DNA of 64,000 bases from JABSOG01 sp965277695. Lineage in GTDB: Bacteria; Pseudomonadota; Gammaproteobacteria; Enterobacterales; Alteromonadaceae. The DNA is taken from NCBI GenBank assembly GCA_965277695.1, contig CBDIDQ010000063.1, forward strand, positions 1 to 64,000, read 5' to 3'. The first letter of the stretch is position 1. Every line of letters begins with the position of its first letter. Below the pieces are notes generated by a model, which saw nothing but the letters and a program-made list of their open reading frames with translations, had not been told where the DNA came from and did no database searches. The position numbers were made by a program, and so were the translations under genes. Shown in pieces: positions 19,340-27,602 of the stretch.

Positions 19340-19933
19340 TTAATAACCTACTTGTTTAACGACTTTGGCCGGATGACCGATAGCAACGCTATTGTCCGGC
19401 ACACTTTTACTGACCAAGCTACCCGCCCCTATCAGGGCATTATCGCCGATGACCACACCGGGCAATAAGGTAGAATTCGCCCCCACTTTGGCATTAACGC
19501 CAATGGTAGGGCCTTGCAACTGGTCTTTAACATCTGGGGAGCGGGGATATTTGGCATTGGTGAAAACCACATTAGGGCCAATCCAAGCATCCGTCTTTAA
19601 TTCTGAATACTCAGGAATAAACACTTGAGAATGAATACGCACCCCATCTGCGATGCTGACATGATGTTCAATGATTGACAACGTACCAATGCTGACATCA
19701 TCACCAATCAAATTGAGTTCACGAATATTGGCTTTATTGCCAGTTTGAAAATTAGCACCAATGCGATTACCGGCATAAATCACCGTATGCGAGCGGATCA
19801 CCGCATTATCGCCAATCACGGTTGGCTCATCGGCATAACCTTTGAAAGGCGAACCGATGATACAAAAATCTTCAATGGTGACATTTTCACCCAAAACCAC
19901 ATTCGGGTGAATAACGGCGGTAGTTGCTATCAT
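19340..19933 (-). CDS. Hexapeptide-repeat N-acyltransferase (WbpD/WlbB-like)
   Basis: 197 residues composed almost entirely of left-handed beta-helix repeats (VVLGENVTIEDFCIIG, VIGDNAVIRSHTVIYAGNRI, IGVNAKVGANSTLLPGVVIG, ALIGAGSLVSKSVPDNS). Homologues WbpD/WlbB acetylate the 3-amino group formed by WbpE-type enzymes, using acetyl-CoA in the cytoplasm. Its start overlaps the oxidoreductase stop by four bases (ATGA), and its stop is five bases from the aminotransferase, so the three are translationally coupled. The role is assigned by fold and gene order; the acyl group is not provable from sequence. Confidence 0.88.
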   Translation of the reverse strand: MIATTAVIHPNVVLGENVTIEDFCIIGSPFKGYADEPTVIGDNAVIRSHTVIYAGNRIGANFQTGNKANIRELNLIGDDVSIGTLSIIEHHVSIADGVRIHSQVFIPEYSELKTDAWIGPNVVFTNAKYPRSPDVKDQLQGPTIGVNAKVGANSTLLPGVVIGDNALIGAGSLVSKSVPDNSVAIGHPAKVVKQVGY

Positions 19934-20988
19934 TTACCACCCAGACGGCAATTTTCGGCTTTGAAGCGTAAAAACACTTCTTTACCGGTTTCAATTGATT
20001 CGTAAATCGCTGAGATCAGCTCCAAACTCTTGCGTCCCACCAGCCCGTCGACCAATTGTGCCGCATCGTTTTTAATGCAATCCACCACATGCTCGTAATA
20101 TTCTTGATGGCCAAAACCATAGACGTTTGGTGGGTTGACGCTGTATTCTTCGAGCACTTTATCATCGCCTGGCAACGGATCTTTAAAGTTCCAGGTTTTC
20201 ATTTGGTTAACCGCAAAACCGCCGACTTCAACCGTGCCAGTTTCGCCCAAAATGGAGATTGAACCTTCTAAGTCTTTCGGTCTGGCAGCGGTGGTGGCTT
20301 CGATAATCCCGAGTGCGCCATTTTTGAACTTAAGGGTTACCACAGCGGTATCTTCTGCTTCGATATCCACTAATGCGGTGGTACTTTTGGCAAAAACACT
20401 TTCGACATCGCCCATCATCCATTCGAGTAAATCGACATGGTGACTGGCTTGATTAGTCAATACCCCGCCGTCCTGTGCCCAAGTACCGCGCCAAGCATCT
20501 TGATCATAATAGGCTTGCGGGCGACACCAGCGCACTCGAATGGTACCTAACACCAACTTACCAAAACGCTTCTGCTCAACCGCTTCACGCAACTTGACTA
20601 CAGGCACATTGAAGCGGTTTTGTTTGACCACAAACAAACGACAGTTGTACTTGTCACATTCAGTGATCATCGCATCGGCATCATCAAGGGTTAATGCCAT
20701 CGGTTTTTCAACCATGATGTCTTTGCCGTACTTAGCCAAGGTCACCACATGCTCGGCGTGCTTGCCGCTTTCAGTCAGCACCACTACCACATCAATATCT
20801 TGTGATGTCATCATTTCGTCCATGTCGGCAAAATAAGGCACATCGAATTTCTCACCAATGGCCACAGCCCGGTCGAGTTTAACATCACAGACTGCGGCCA
20901 AACGAGCCCCTTCAATCTGTTGATTGCCTAGTAATTCTGAATGACGTTTGGCAATACGGCCACAGCCGACCACGGCAAAATTTAACAT
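19930..20988 (-). CDS. Gfo/Idh/MocA oxidoreductase (WbpB/WlbA-like)
   Basis: About 352 residues. The Rossmann motif FAVVGCGRIAKRHSELL is at the N-terminus, EKPMALTLDDAD follows at about 97, and ASHHVDLLEWMMGDV supplies the family catalytic His. Such enzymes oxidise C3 of a UDP-sugar uronate with NAD. The frame is open 37 codons further upstream. AAGGAG six bases before the ATG at 20988, and the exact match of this Met to the Rossmann strand, fix the start there. Ten bases separate it from ugd. It is distinct from the other Gfo/Idh gene at 319. Confidence 0.9.
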   Translation of the reverse strand: MLNFAVVGCGRIAKRHSELLGNQQIEGARLAAVCDVKLDRAVAIGEKFDVPYFADMDEMMTSQDIDVVVVLTESGKHAEHVVTLAKYGKDIMVEKPMALTLDDADAMITECDKYNCRLFVVKQNRFNVPVVKLREAVEQKRFGKLVLGTIRVRWCRPQAYYDQDAWRGTWAQDGGVLTNQASHHVDLLEWMMGDVESVFAKSTTALVDIEAEDTAVVTLKFKNGALGIIEATTAARPKDLEGSISILGETGTVEVGGFAVNQMKTWNFKDPLPGDDKVLEEYSVNPPNVYGFGHQEYYEHVVDCIKNDAAQLVDGLVGRKSLELISAIYESIETGKEVFLRFKAENCRLGGK

Positions 20989-20998
20989 TTCATACTCC

Positions 20999-22348
20999 TT
21001 AAAGCGGGTTGCGGGCAATGGATAAACCACGACCGACACCATAATATTCAATACCGAGTTCAGCCATCTGATCTGGGTTATATACATTGCGACCGTCAAA
21101 AATCACCGGACTGGTCAAACTTTGTTTAATTTGGTCAAAATCAGGTGACCAGAAATGACGCCATTCAGTACAAATAATCAAGGCATCGGCACCATCAAGG
21201 ACCGCCATCATATCGTCTATGTAATCGATATTTTGCAAGCCGGGATTGTACTTTTGAAACTCTTCAATGGCATGGGGGTCATAAGCTTTAATACTTGCGC
21301 CTCGGGCTAATAATCCTTCAATCACCACTTTACTGGTCGCTTCACGAACATCATCGGTATTGGGTTTAAATGACAATCCCCACACCGCAAAACGCTTGCC
21401 TTTGACATCGCTATCAAAGTGATTGAGCACTCGTTGCAACATGCGCTCTTTTTGCGCTTCATTAACGTCATCCACCGCGACTAATAAGCGACTGTCAATA
21501 TTATATTCGTTAGCGATACTGGCTAGCGCTTTGACATCTTTAGGGAAGCATGAACCGCCATAACCGCAGCCAGGATAAATAAAGTGAAAGCCAATGCGGG
21601 GATCAGAGCCAATACCCTGACGGACATTTTCGATATCAGCACCGACGTGTTCGGCAATGGTAGCGATTTCATTGATAAAAGAGATTTTGGTGGCCAACAT
21701 CGCATTGGCAGCATATTTGGTTAATTCGGCAGAGCGTGCCCCCATGAAAATTAATTTGTCATGTTTACGATTAAACGGGGCATAAAGTTCGCGCATCGGC
21801 TCTTCGACCCGAGGGTTTTTATGGCCGACCACAATCCGGTCTGGTTTTTGAAAATCGTGAATAGCTGCACCTTCTTTGAGAAATTCAGGATTGGAGCAGA
21901 CATCAAACATCACTTCCTGACGTGAGGCGTTATCGAGAGACTGCCTAATCACCTGCTCTACCTTGTCGGCAGTACCTACCGGCACGGTTGATTTATTAAC
22001 AATCACCTTGTATTCATTCATATGCGAAGCGATGTTTTCGGCCACTTTGAGCACATATTGTAAATCCGCAGTGCCATCTTCTTTTGGCGGGGTACCAACA
22101 GCAATGAAAATAATATCGCCATGGTTAACGCCCTCTTCTGCGCTGGTAGTAAAGGTTAACCGCGACTGCTGAGTGCCTTCGAGCACCAGCTGTTCGAGCC
22201 CGGGCTCGTAGATGGGGATCTCCCCTTGCTGCAAACGCTTGACTTTATCTGCGTCAATATCAACGCAACAAACCTGATGACCAACATCAGCAAAACAGGT
22301 GCCAGTTACCAGACCCACATAACCAGTGCCAAAAATTGTAATTTTCAT
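20999..22348 (-). CDS. ugd: UDP-glucose 6-dehydrogenase
   Basis: 449 residues, the usual length for the UDP-glucose/GDP-mannose dehydrogenase family. KITIFGTGYVGLVTGTCFAD begins the NAD-binding domain, NPEFLKEGAAIHDF is the linker signature, and YPGCGYGGSCFPKDV carries the catalytic cysteine. WGLSFKPNTDDVREA lies in the C-terminal UDP-binding domain. It makes UDP-glucuronate from UDP-glucose with two NAD. The next three genes copy the wbpB-D-E order, so this enzyme sits where wbpA (a UDP-GlcNAc 6-dehydrogenase) would be, yet its motifs look like ordinary Ugd/TuaD. It is the first gene of its transcription unit. Confidence 0.93.
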   Translation of the reverse strand: MKITIFGTGYVGLVTGTCFADVGHQVCCVDIDADKVKRLQQGEIPIYEPGLEQLVLEGTQQSRLTFTTSAEEGVNHGDIIFIAVGTPPKEDGTADLQYVLKVAENIASHMNEYKVIVNKSTVPVGTADKVEQVIRQSLDNASRQEVMFDVCSNPEFLKEGAAIHDFQKPDRIVVGHKNPRVEEPMRELYAPFNRKHDKLIFMGARSAELTKYAANAMLATKISFINEIATIAEHVGADIENVRQGIGSDPRIGFHFIYPGCGYGGSCFPKDVKALASIANEYNIDSRLLVAVDDVNEAQKERMLQRVLNHFDSDVKGKRFAVWGLSFKPNTDDVREATSKVVIEGLLARGASIKAYDPHAIEEFQKYNPGLQNIDYIDDMMAVLDGADALIICTEWRHFWSPDFDQIKQSLTSPVIFDGRNVYNPDQMAELGIEYYGVGRGLSIARNPL

Positions 22349-22404
22349 AATGCTCTCAAATTTTCCCTTAACCGATAAAAATCACGGTCCAAAAATTGCC
22401 GGGT

Positions 22405-22410
22405 ATTATA
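22405..22410 (-). promoter_or_regulatory. Promoter -10 candidate for the ugd operon
   Basis: A perfect TATAAT on the minus strand about 57 bases upstream of the ugd ATG, in a 125-base gap that holds no gene. No convincing -35 element is seen at 16-18 bases. Confidence 0.4.
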
Positions 22411-22473
22411 CGCTGATATTAAATCGAACGAGAAGTGTTTATTCTGTATTAATTATCCAACGGGTTATAATAT

Positions 22474-23331
22474 TCACCGCCGCCAAGCTGGTAAAAAGTT
22501 AATCCGGATAAAATACTTCAACTTGATCCAACCATGACCTGCCAACAGCTGTTGGATCAAGCCGCCGAGTCCCAAACGTTTATTTTGTGCATACATATCC
22601 CAAAATGCCTGATTGGTACGGTTTTTATCACTCATCAAATGCTGATGCTTGGCCACAAACTGATGATTTCCCTTGATATTGCGTTCACTGGTAGTAATAC
22701 GCTCAACCCCTTCATCACGGCTTAAGATATAACTCGGCTCGCTGATCCGCTTAGCCTTGCCAAAACGCTCGATCAGCCGGGTCCAAGCATCGTAATCAAT
22801 CCGCGCCACCAGCTCAGTATCAAAACTGCCAATCGCGAGCATTCGTTCGCGTTTGACTAAAACTTGGGTGGTGGCATGGTTGTAACTGAGCTGTTGCGAT
22901 AAACCAAAGGTCATCGATTGATTGTCTGCCACTTTTTGCCTTGAACCAAAATCCCACACCACACCACTGCAAACAAAAGCGTATTGGTCGTCATAAGCGG
23001 CCATCAAGGTGCTGAGGCGATTAGGGCAAAAGCAGTCATCATCATCAAGCCCGGTAACAAACTTGCCCTGACTTTTTTCAATCGCCAGGTTTCTTGCTGC
23101 CGCCACGCCAATGCTGGTCTCGTTACGATAACAACGCACATTGTCATAACGGCGCTGATAATCAGCCAATACCGCCGGGGTATCATCGGTAGAGCCATCA
23201 TCAACGATGATCAACTCAAAATTGGTATAGTCCTGCGCTAACACTGAATCTATCGCCCGGGTCAACATCGGGCCACGATTTTTACTCGGCATATAAACAC
23301 TGATTAATTCACCGCTTAATTGATTACTCAC
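22474..23331 (-). CDS. Glycosyltransferase family 2
   Basis: 285 residues with a GT-A fold. VYMPSKNRGPMLTRAIDSVL opens the family, then FELIIVDDGSTDDT and VTGLDDDDCFCPNRL, which carries the metal-binding DxD. The C-terminal part (ARIDYDAWTRLIERFG) holds the usual catalytic-base region. The start is GTG with AAGGAG eight bases upstream, overlapping the end of the GT4 gene at 23324. It is the last gene of the six-gene operon that starts at 26783. Donor and acceptor unknown. Confidence 0.9.
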   Translation of the reverse strand: MSNQLSGELISVYMPSKNRGPMLTRAIDSVLAQDYTNFELIIVDDGSTDDTPAVLADYQRRYDNVRCYRNETSIGVAAARNLAIEKSQGKFVTGLDDDDCFCPNRLSTLMAAYDDQYAFVCSGVVWDFGSRQKVADNQSMTFGLSQQLSYNHATTQVLVKRERMLAIGSFDTELVARIDYDAWTRLIERFGKAKRISEPSYILSRDEGVERITTSERNIKGNHQFVAKHQHLMSDKNRTNQAFWDMYAQNKRLGLGGLIQQLLAGHGWIKLKYFIRINFLPAWRR

Positions 23332-24511
23332 CCGTCAAACTCCTTTGTACGTTATCGAATACCACATCCCAGGTATAATGCCGCCGCATATGCTCACGGG
23401 ACTGAACGCTTAGCTGCTGCCAATTGTGCGGATTTTTCAGTAACACAGTTACCTTGTCGGCAAAGTTCACCGCCTCATCTTCAATAAATAAATGCTCACC
23501 GGAATTGAGTTTTAACCCTTCGGCACCAACGCTGGTTGTCACCGTCGGAATACCCCGATATAAACCATTAACCACTTTGACTTTAATGCCGCTGCCAAAC
23601 CGCAATGGCGCAACAAACACCCGATGACTTTGATACAAAACATCTAAATCATCAACAAACCCTAACAGCTGAATATCCGGCGCGAGGCGCAACAATTTGG
23701 CTTTTAACGCGTCGCTACATTTACCCACCACAGAGAAAGTTACATTGGCTTTATGCTGCTTGATACGCGGCCAAATAGCGGCCAAAAACCACAACAAACC
23801 ATCAATATTGGCTTCCCAGGTCAAGGTGCCAATGAACAAAATCGCGGTGTCGGTCTGGTCAAATTCAATCGCCGCTAATGACAGGTTCTCTTCGTCACCC
23901 AAATGATAAGTATCGATGAAATGATGGTCTGGTGAGCCTGCTGCAATCAACGCTTGCTGATCATTTGGTGCAGCCAACACGCTGTCAGCCCGGCGGCACA
24001 TCTCTACCTCAAAACGACGAATGCGCTTGGCTTCAAAATTGACCGCCCAGCGTTTTATCGTTTGAGTGGTTTGTTCAGCCAATCTCGACCAAATAACGAA
24101 TTCTGCATTATGCTGATGTACTACCACCCTGCCGTTAAAATCAGTGGGAATGTATTGAAACATTAAATAATGATCAACAAAAATCACCTCGTAGTCATTG
24201 GCGATGGCATTGATTTTTTTAGCGAAAGCGCCACTGCGATTACGATAAATCGTCAATGGTATATTGGCTAGGCAACTCTTCAGAAAATTCAGCGGGGTAC
24301 GAGCAATATTCAACGGCTGCACCAGCACTTCATCAAGCTCAACTGCGGCTTTGAGTGCAGCCAAGTTAGCCTCGTCTTGTGCACTTTTGAGCAAACAAGC
24401 CAGTGTCAACTGATGCTCAGCACTGAGAAATTGTAATAATTTAAAACTCTTGATCACCCCGCCGCTTATCGGTGGATAAGGCAACTGAGGGGTTAAAAAT
24501 AACATTTTCAC
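23324..24511 (-). CDS. Glycosyltransferase family 4
   Basis: About 396 residues, GT-B fold. It begins KMLFLTPQLPYPPISGGVIK, typical of the sugar transferase/PEP-CTERM-associated GT4 group. The C-terminal domain has ILFIGTLTWEANIDGLLWF, VAPLRFGSGIKVKVVNGLYR (donor-binding loop) and GIPTVTTSVGAEGL. The frame is open to 24547. I chose GTG at 24511 because AGGGA lies seven bases upstream; the ATG two codons later (24505) is almost equally good. It follows the Alg13-like subunit by ten bases. The product of the upstream Alg13/14-like pair could be its acceptor, an inference from order. Confidence 0.88.
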   Translation of the reverse strand: MKMLFLTPQLPYPPISGGVIKSFKLLQFLSAEHQLTLACLLKSAQDEANLAALKAAVELDEVLVQPLNIARTPLNFLKSCLANIPLTIYRNRSGAFAKKINAIANDYEVIFVDHYLMFQYIPTDFNGRVVVHQHNAEFVIWSRLAEQTTQTIKRWAVNFEAKRIRRFEVEMCRRADSVLAAPNDQQALIAAGSPDHHFIDTYHLGDEENLSLAAIEFDQTDTAILFIGTLTWEANIDGLLWFLAAIWPRIKQHKANVTFSVVGKCSDALKAKLLRLAPDIQLLGFVDDLDVLYQSHRVFVAPLRFGSGIKVKVVNGLYRGIPTVTTSVGAEGLKLNSGEHLFIEDEAVNFADKVTVLLKNPHNWQQLSVQSREHMRRHYTWDVVFDNVQRSLTGE

Positions 24512-24521
24512 AAAATAGTCC

Positions 24522-24998
24522 CTAGGTACTAATAGAAGAGATGCCAAAATAGGTTAAAATATCGTCCGCCATAAAAAAACTATCCTTTTGATAAGGCTTA
24601 AATGTCTGACCGATACACTCACGTACCGAGGCAGATAAGCGCTCCAAAGACCAACACACCCCAGCATAATGATTACGCTCGACAAAATGAGCCAAGTCTT
24701 GCTGATGCTGATCGATGCGATCCAGATTTGGCACCAACAACACTTTTTTACCTGTCTGTTTAACTATTTCTAACAGTTCAAACACTGTCGCCGCACCACC
24801 ATGAGTGATCACTACATCAGCCTGCTCAATCAAGCGAGGAAATTGATCAGAAAAACGCAAAAATGAATGGGCTCGGGGTTGATAAGTGCCCGTTGCAATC
24901 TGGCAAGTCAGGGTAAATTCGGTGTTTGATAATTGCAGATCAACCGCTTTAATCAACGACTCAAATGGGCTCGACCCAACAGTCACTAAGATATTCAT
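24522..24998 (-). CDS. Alg13-like glycosyltransferase catalytic subunit
   Basis: 158 residues, corresponding to the C-terminal half of glycosyltransferase family 28 (MurG/Alg13 fold). MNILVTVGSSPFESLIKAVD starts the domain, and VVITHGGAATVFELLEI is the nucleotide-sugar-binding signature. Bacterial homologues (PssE, EpsE types) work as a complex with an Alg14-like membrane anchor, which is the next gene upstream (four-base ATGA overlap). Together they would form one split transferase. The donor is often UDP-GlcA, UDP-Gal or UDP-GlcNAc in such pairs; it cannot be chosen here. Confidence 0.9.
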   Translation of the reverse strand: MNILVTVGSSPFESLIKAVDLQLSNTEFTLTCQIATGTYQPRAHSFLRFSDQFPRLIEQADVVITHGGAATVFELLEIVKQTGKKVLLVPNLDRIDQHQQDLAHFVERNHYAGVCWSLERLSASVRECIGQTFKPYQKDSFFMADDILTYFGISSIST

Positions 24999-25480
24999 AA
25001 CCGTCCGCTATATTCGGCGTTAGGATACAGGCTTTGCAACTCACGGTTTTGGATCAGAAAACGATGGGCAATCCGATACATGATACGCCCGGTAAATGAG
25101 CGACTTTCAAAACGGCAAAACGTCTCCAAGAAAACCGTCTTAACCCCAACCACACGAAATAACAACATCGGTAATATACATAAACCCGGGCCTGTCGACA
25201 GTACCCCGGCGACTTTATAGCGTCGGGAGATAGTCAACACATCAAATAAGGTTTTTAATACTGCGGGGAAGAGTTTAAGCAGACTACGCAAGCGGCTATG
25301 CTTATCGCGTACATCATAAGCCTGATAATGCGCTAACGCCGGGTTGTTTAATACGCCGCTGCCTAAACTGACCAATGCCACCGGATTAGAAACGGTTAAT
25401 TGACTGACCAGTCGTTGCATTTCGGTTTTGTGTCCACCAGCGCCGTAAATCACTAAAATCACTGTTTGTTTATCTGACAA
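24995..25480 (-). CDS. Alg14-like glycosyltransferase membrane subunit
   Basis: 161 residues. ILVIYGAGGHKTEMQRLVSQ contains the GGH-x-E acceptor-binding motif of Alg14/PssD proteins. A hydrophobic segment around LCILPMLLFRVVGVKTVFLE likely contacts the membrane, and ETFCRFESRSFTGRIMYRIA matches the conserved family region. It recruits the Alg13-like subunit encoded immediately downstream. The start is TTG directly after the TAA of the DUF2304 gene, with AGGT upstream; no ATG fits. Confidence 0.9.
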   Translation of the reverse strand: MSDKQTVILVIYGAGGHKTEMQRLVSQLTVSNPVALVSLGSGVLNNPALAHYQAYDVRDKHSRLRSLLKLFPAVLKTLFDVLTISRRYKVAGVLSTGPGLCILPMLLFRVVGVKTVFLETFCRFESRSFTGRIMYRIAHRFLIQNRELQSLYPNAEYSGRL

Positions 25481-26056
25481 TTAGTTGTGACCTACAGATT
25501 TATTGGCCGGTTTAAGTGTTTCAACTTTAGCCGATGAAGGGGCCAAATCATTAATCAAAGACTCAGTGATCACCGGTTCGATTTTGACCGCTGGACTCTT
25601 GCTAGCCGGACTCTTGCTGGCTGGATTTTTTGCTGATGGTTCAATGACCCGAGGGATAGTAGTATTCAAGGCTTTAACGTTATCGTTGTTGCGAATGAGT
25701 TTCTCTTGTTCTAACTCAGCTTCTAAAATGGCAATACGCTGAATCAGCCGTTCAATATCAATGTGAGTTTTGACTCTTTCGGTGTCGTTAATCAACAGCT
25801 TAATCAATACCGCGCCGATCCCCAAAAGCACCGGAATGATTGGCGGGTAACCGATACCCAGATAAGCCCCAAGGATGTCGTTCAATTTAGGAAATGCACC
25901 ATATAAGGTGATAAAAGCAGCGATAAATAACCAGCGGATGCCATCTTTTGACACCATGTGATCACGCCGGACTAACCAGAAAATAATGCCGCCGATAGAC
26001 AAACCAATCGCCGCACCAATAATTTGTGGACTATACACAATCAAATACCCTAACAA
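25481..26056 (-). CDS. DUF2304 family membrane protein
   Basis: 191 residues. Three hydrophobic segments occur at about 8-28, 42-60 and 70-90, the last in PPIIPVLLGIGAVLIKLLI. A coiled-coil-prone stretch (DIERLIQRIAILEAELEQEK) follows, then a low-complexity tail with an imperfect five-residue repeat (SPASK). The size and layout match DUF2304 proteins, which are regularly found beside polyprenol-phosphate sugar synthases, as here at 26076. They may help flip or position the lipid-linked sugar. The tail repeat is caused by a 15 bp tandem repeat at about 25590-25634. Confidence 0.75.
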   Translation of the reverse strand: MLGYLIVYSPQIIGAAIGLSIGGIIFWLVRRDHMVSKDGIRWLFIAAFITLYGAFPKLNDILGAYLGIGYPPIIPVLLGIGAVLIKLLINDTERVKTHIDIERLIQRIAILEAELEQEKLIRNNDNVKALNTTIPRVIEPSAKNPASKSPASKSPAVKIEPVITESLINDLAPSSAKVETLKPANKSVGHN

Positions 26057-26075
26057 TTAAAAACAAAAATCAGCA

Positions 26076-26783
26076 CTAACGAAAACGTTTTAAATAACGG
26101 CTGTCTTTAAGCGGTATCGCTTTGGTCAAACACACCAACGCGGTGGTAACCATATAAGACAAAACTTTAAACCAAGAGTTAAAAATACGTGACTGACCAT
26201 CGGCTCTGAGCGCCATTTTGACATCAACTTCTTTGATCGCCAAGCCCAAAGCGCGTAATAACAACAATACCCCTAAATCCTGAAATTCCAGCATGGTCGC
26301 TTCTTTCGCTGAAAGCACCCGTATTGCCGCCAGATTATATAGCCTGAATCCCGAAGTAATATCTTTAACGTTGATACCCGAGATAGTGCGAAACCCTCGC
26401 CAAGCGACATGACGCATAAAATCACCCCGACTCAAACATGAGCCCACCACCACATCAACACCCGATTGCGCCACTTTTACCAACGTGTCTATTTCAATCG
26501 GTAAATGCTGACCATCAGCATCCATGGTGATCACCACTTCATAACCCCGATTAAAGGCATAACGTATCCCGGTTTGGGTGGCTTTCCACGCGCCCAGTGC
26601 TCGCAAATGCGGTAACACCAACACCCCGAGTGCCCGAGCAATAGCCGCAGTGGTATCTGAGCTGGCATCATCAACCACAACAATATCAAAGTCATAGCGC
26701 TGTTGGATATCACTGAGCAAAGCCCCGATGGTGGTGGCTTCATTTTGCGCTGGGATCACCACCAGGGTTTTTAACGAATTCAA
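26076..26783 (-). CDS. Polyprenol-phosphate sugar synthase (GT2, DPM1-like)
   Basis: 235 residues. LVVIPAQNEATTIGALLSDI, FDIVVVDDASSDTTAAI and VVITMDADGQHLPIEI (DxD) are the dolichol-phosphate-mannose-synthase-like GT2 motifs. DITSGFRLYNLAAIRVL is the typical conserved C-terminal loop. The enzyme would load a sugar from a nucleotide donor onto undecaprenyl phosphate. The start is TTG with AAGG eight bases upstream. It begins the operon running to 22474 and has a good promoter candidate. Its partner is the DUF2304 gene 19 bases downstream. Confidence 0.88.
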   Translation of the reverse strand: MNSLKTLVVIPAQNEATTIGALLSDIQQRYDFDIVVVDDASSDTTAAIARALGVLVLPHLRALGAWKATQTGIRYAFNRGYEVVITMDADGQHLPIEIDTLVKVAQSGVDVVVGSCLSRGDFMRHVAWRGFRTISGINVKDITSGFRLYNLAAIRVLSAKEATMLEFQDLGVLLLLRALGLAIKEVDVKMALRADGQSRIFNSWFKVLSYMVTTALVCLTKAIPLKDSRYLKRFR

Positions 26784-26812
26784 AACGTTTACCTTTTTTA
26801 TTTAAGCAGGGC

Positions 26813-26841
26813 ATTATAACCATTTACACCCATGGTGCGAA
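26813..26841 (-). promoter_or_regulatory. Sigma70-type promoter for the 26783-22474 operon
   Basis: On the minus strand TTCGCA (26836-26841) and TATAAT (26813-26818) are separated by exactly 17 bases. Predicted transcription start is about 20-25 bases before the TTG start codon. This is the best sigma70 match I found in the window. Confidence 0.6.
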
Positions 26842-26889
26842 CTTATTTTTTGACCGACGGCTACAGCCAATGCCAAATAATTATGTTAT

Positions 26890-26915
26890 AAAAGGCCAAA
26901 TTAAAAGGCCAAATT
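26890..26915. repeat. 13 bp tandem duplication
   Basis: AAAAGGCCAAATT occurs twice with no gap (26890-26902 and 26903-26915), in the leader of the LpxA-like gene and upstream of its ribosome-binding site. Confidence 0.9.
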
Positions 26916-26959
26916 TTTTTCTGTCAACCCAAGCTTCAATCCAAGCAGTGAGGATCACT

Positions 26960-27586
26960 ATGAATTCAGCAGCGACTATCCATCCAACCGCCGTCATTGA
27001 AGGCGATGTGCAAATCGGCAACGGCACCATTATTGACGCTCACGTCTATATCAAAGGACCTGCGATTATTGGTCGTAACAATCACATTCGCCCCGGTGCC
27101 GTGATTGGCACTGACGGTGAAAGTCGCGGCACCCCATCAGTTGGCACCATCATCATTGGTGACAATAACCTGATCTCTGATTTAACCACCATTCAACGCA
27201 GCATTGGCGACAGAAACACCGAAATTGGCAATGATTGCTTTTTTATGGCACACAGCCACCTAGGTCATGATGTCAAACTCGGTAATGAAGTGACTATCGC
27301 ACCGGGTACGGTTATTGGCGGTCATGCGGTGATCCAAGACGGTGCTAATATCGGCATGGGTACTATGGTCCATCAATTTGCCACCGTTGGTGCTTATTGC
27401 ATGATTGGCATGAATAGCACCATCACCAAAGACATTCCTCCCTTCGCCATGGCTTATGGCTCGCCAGCTAAAGTTAAAGGTCATAATGATTACCGCATTA
27501 AAAAGCTCGGTATCGAAGACCTTGAAAGCAGTGATATTTATTTGGCGGCGGTAGCCGAATTTGAAAAAATGGCGGGACGTAAATAA
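26960..27586 (+). CDS. LpxA-like hexapeptide acyltransferase
   Basis: About 208 residues. Left-handed beta-helix repeats begin at ATIHPTAVIEGDVQIGNGTI. FMAHSHLGHDVKLGNEVTI matches the LpxA region holding the catalytic His, and GMNSTITKDIPPFAMAYGSP matches the LpxA helix boundary. LpxA proper is about 260 residues with a longer helical C-terminus, so this is a short LpxA-type acyl- or acetyltransferase, likely acting on a nucleotide sugar. The open frame starts at 26870, but GAGG six bases before the ATG at 26960 and the domain start support 26960. It is the first plus-strand gene, divergent from the 26783 operon. Confidence 0.82.
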   Translation: MNSAATIHPTAVIEGDVQIGNGTIIDAHVYIKGPAIIGRNNHIRPGAVIGTDGESRGTPSVGTIIIGDNNLISDLTTIQRSIGDRNTEIGNDCFFMAHSHLGHDVKLGNEVTIAPGTVIGGHAVIQDGANIGMGTMVHQFATVGAYCMIGMNSTITKDIPPFAMAYGSPAKVKGHNDYRIKKLGIEDLESSDIYLAAVAEFEKMAGRK

Positions 27587-27602
27587 TCAATAGCGCTTGA
27601 TT

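Noticed and set aside
20999..22348. wbpA/wecC (UDP-HexNAc 6-dehydrogenase) based on gene order
   Set aside because: The N-terminal and catalytic-Cys signatures are those of the Ugd/TuaD group; the order alone is not enough to rename it.
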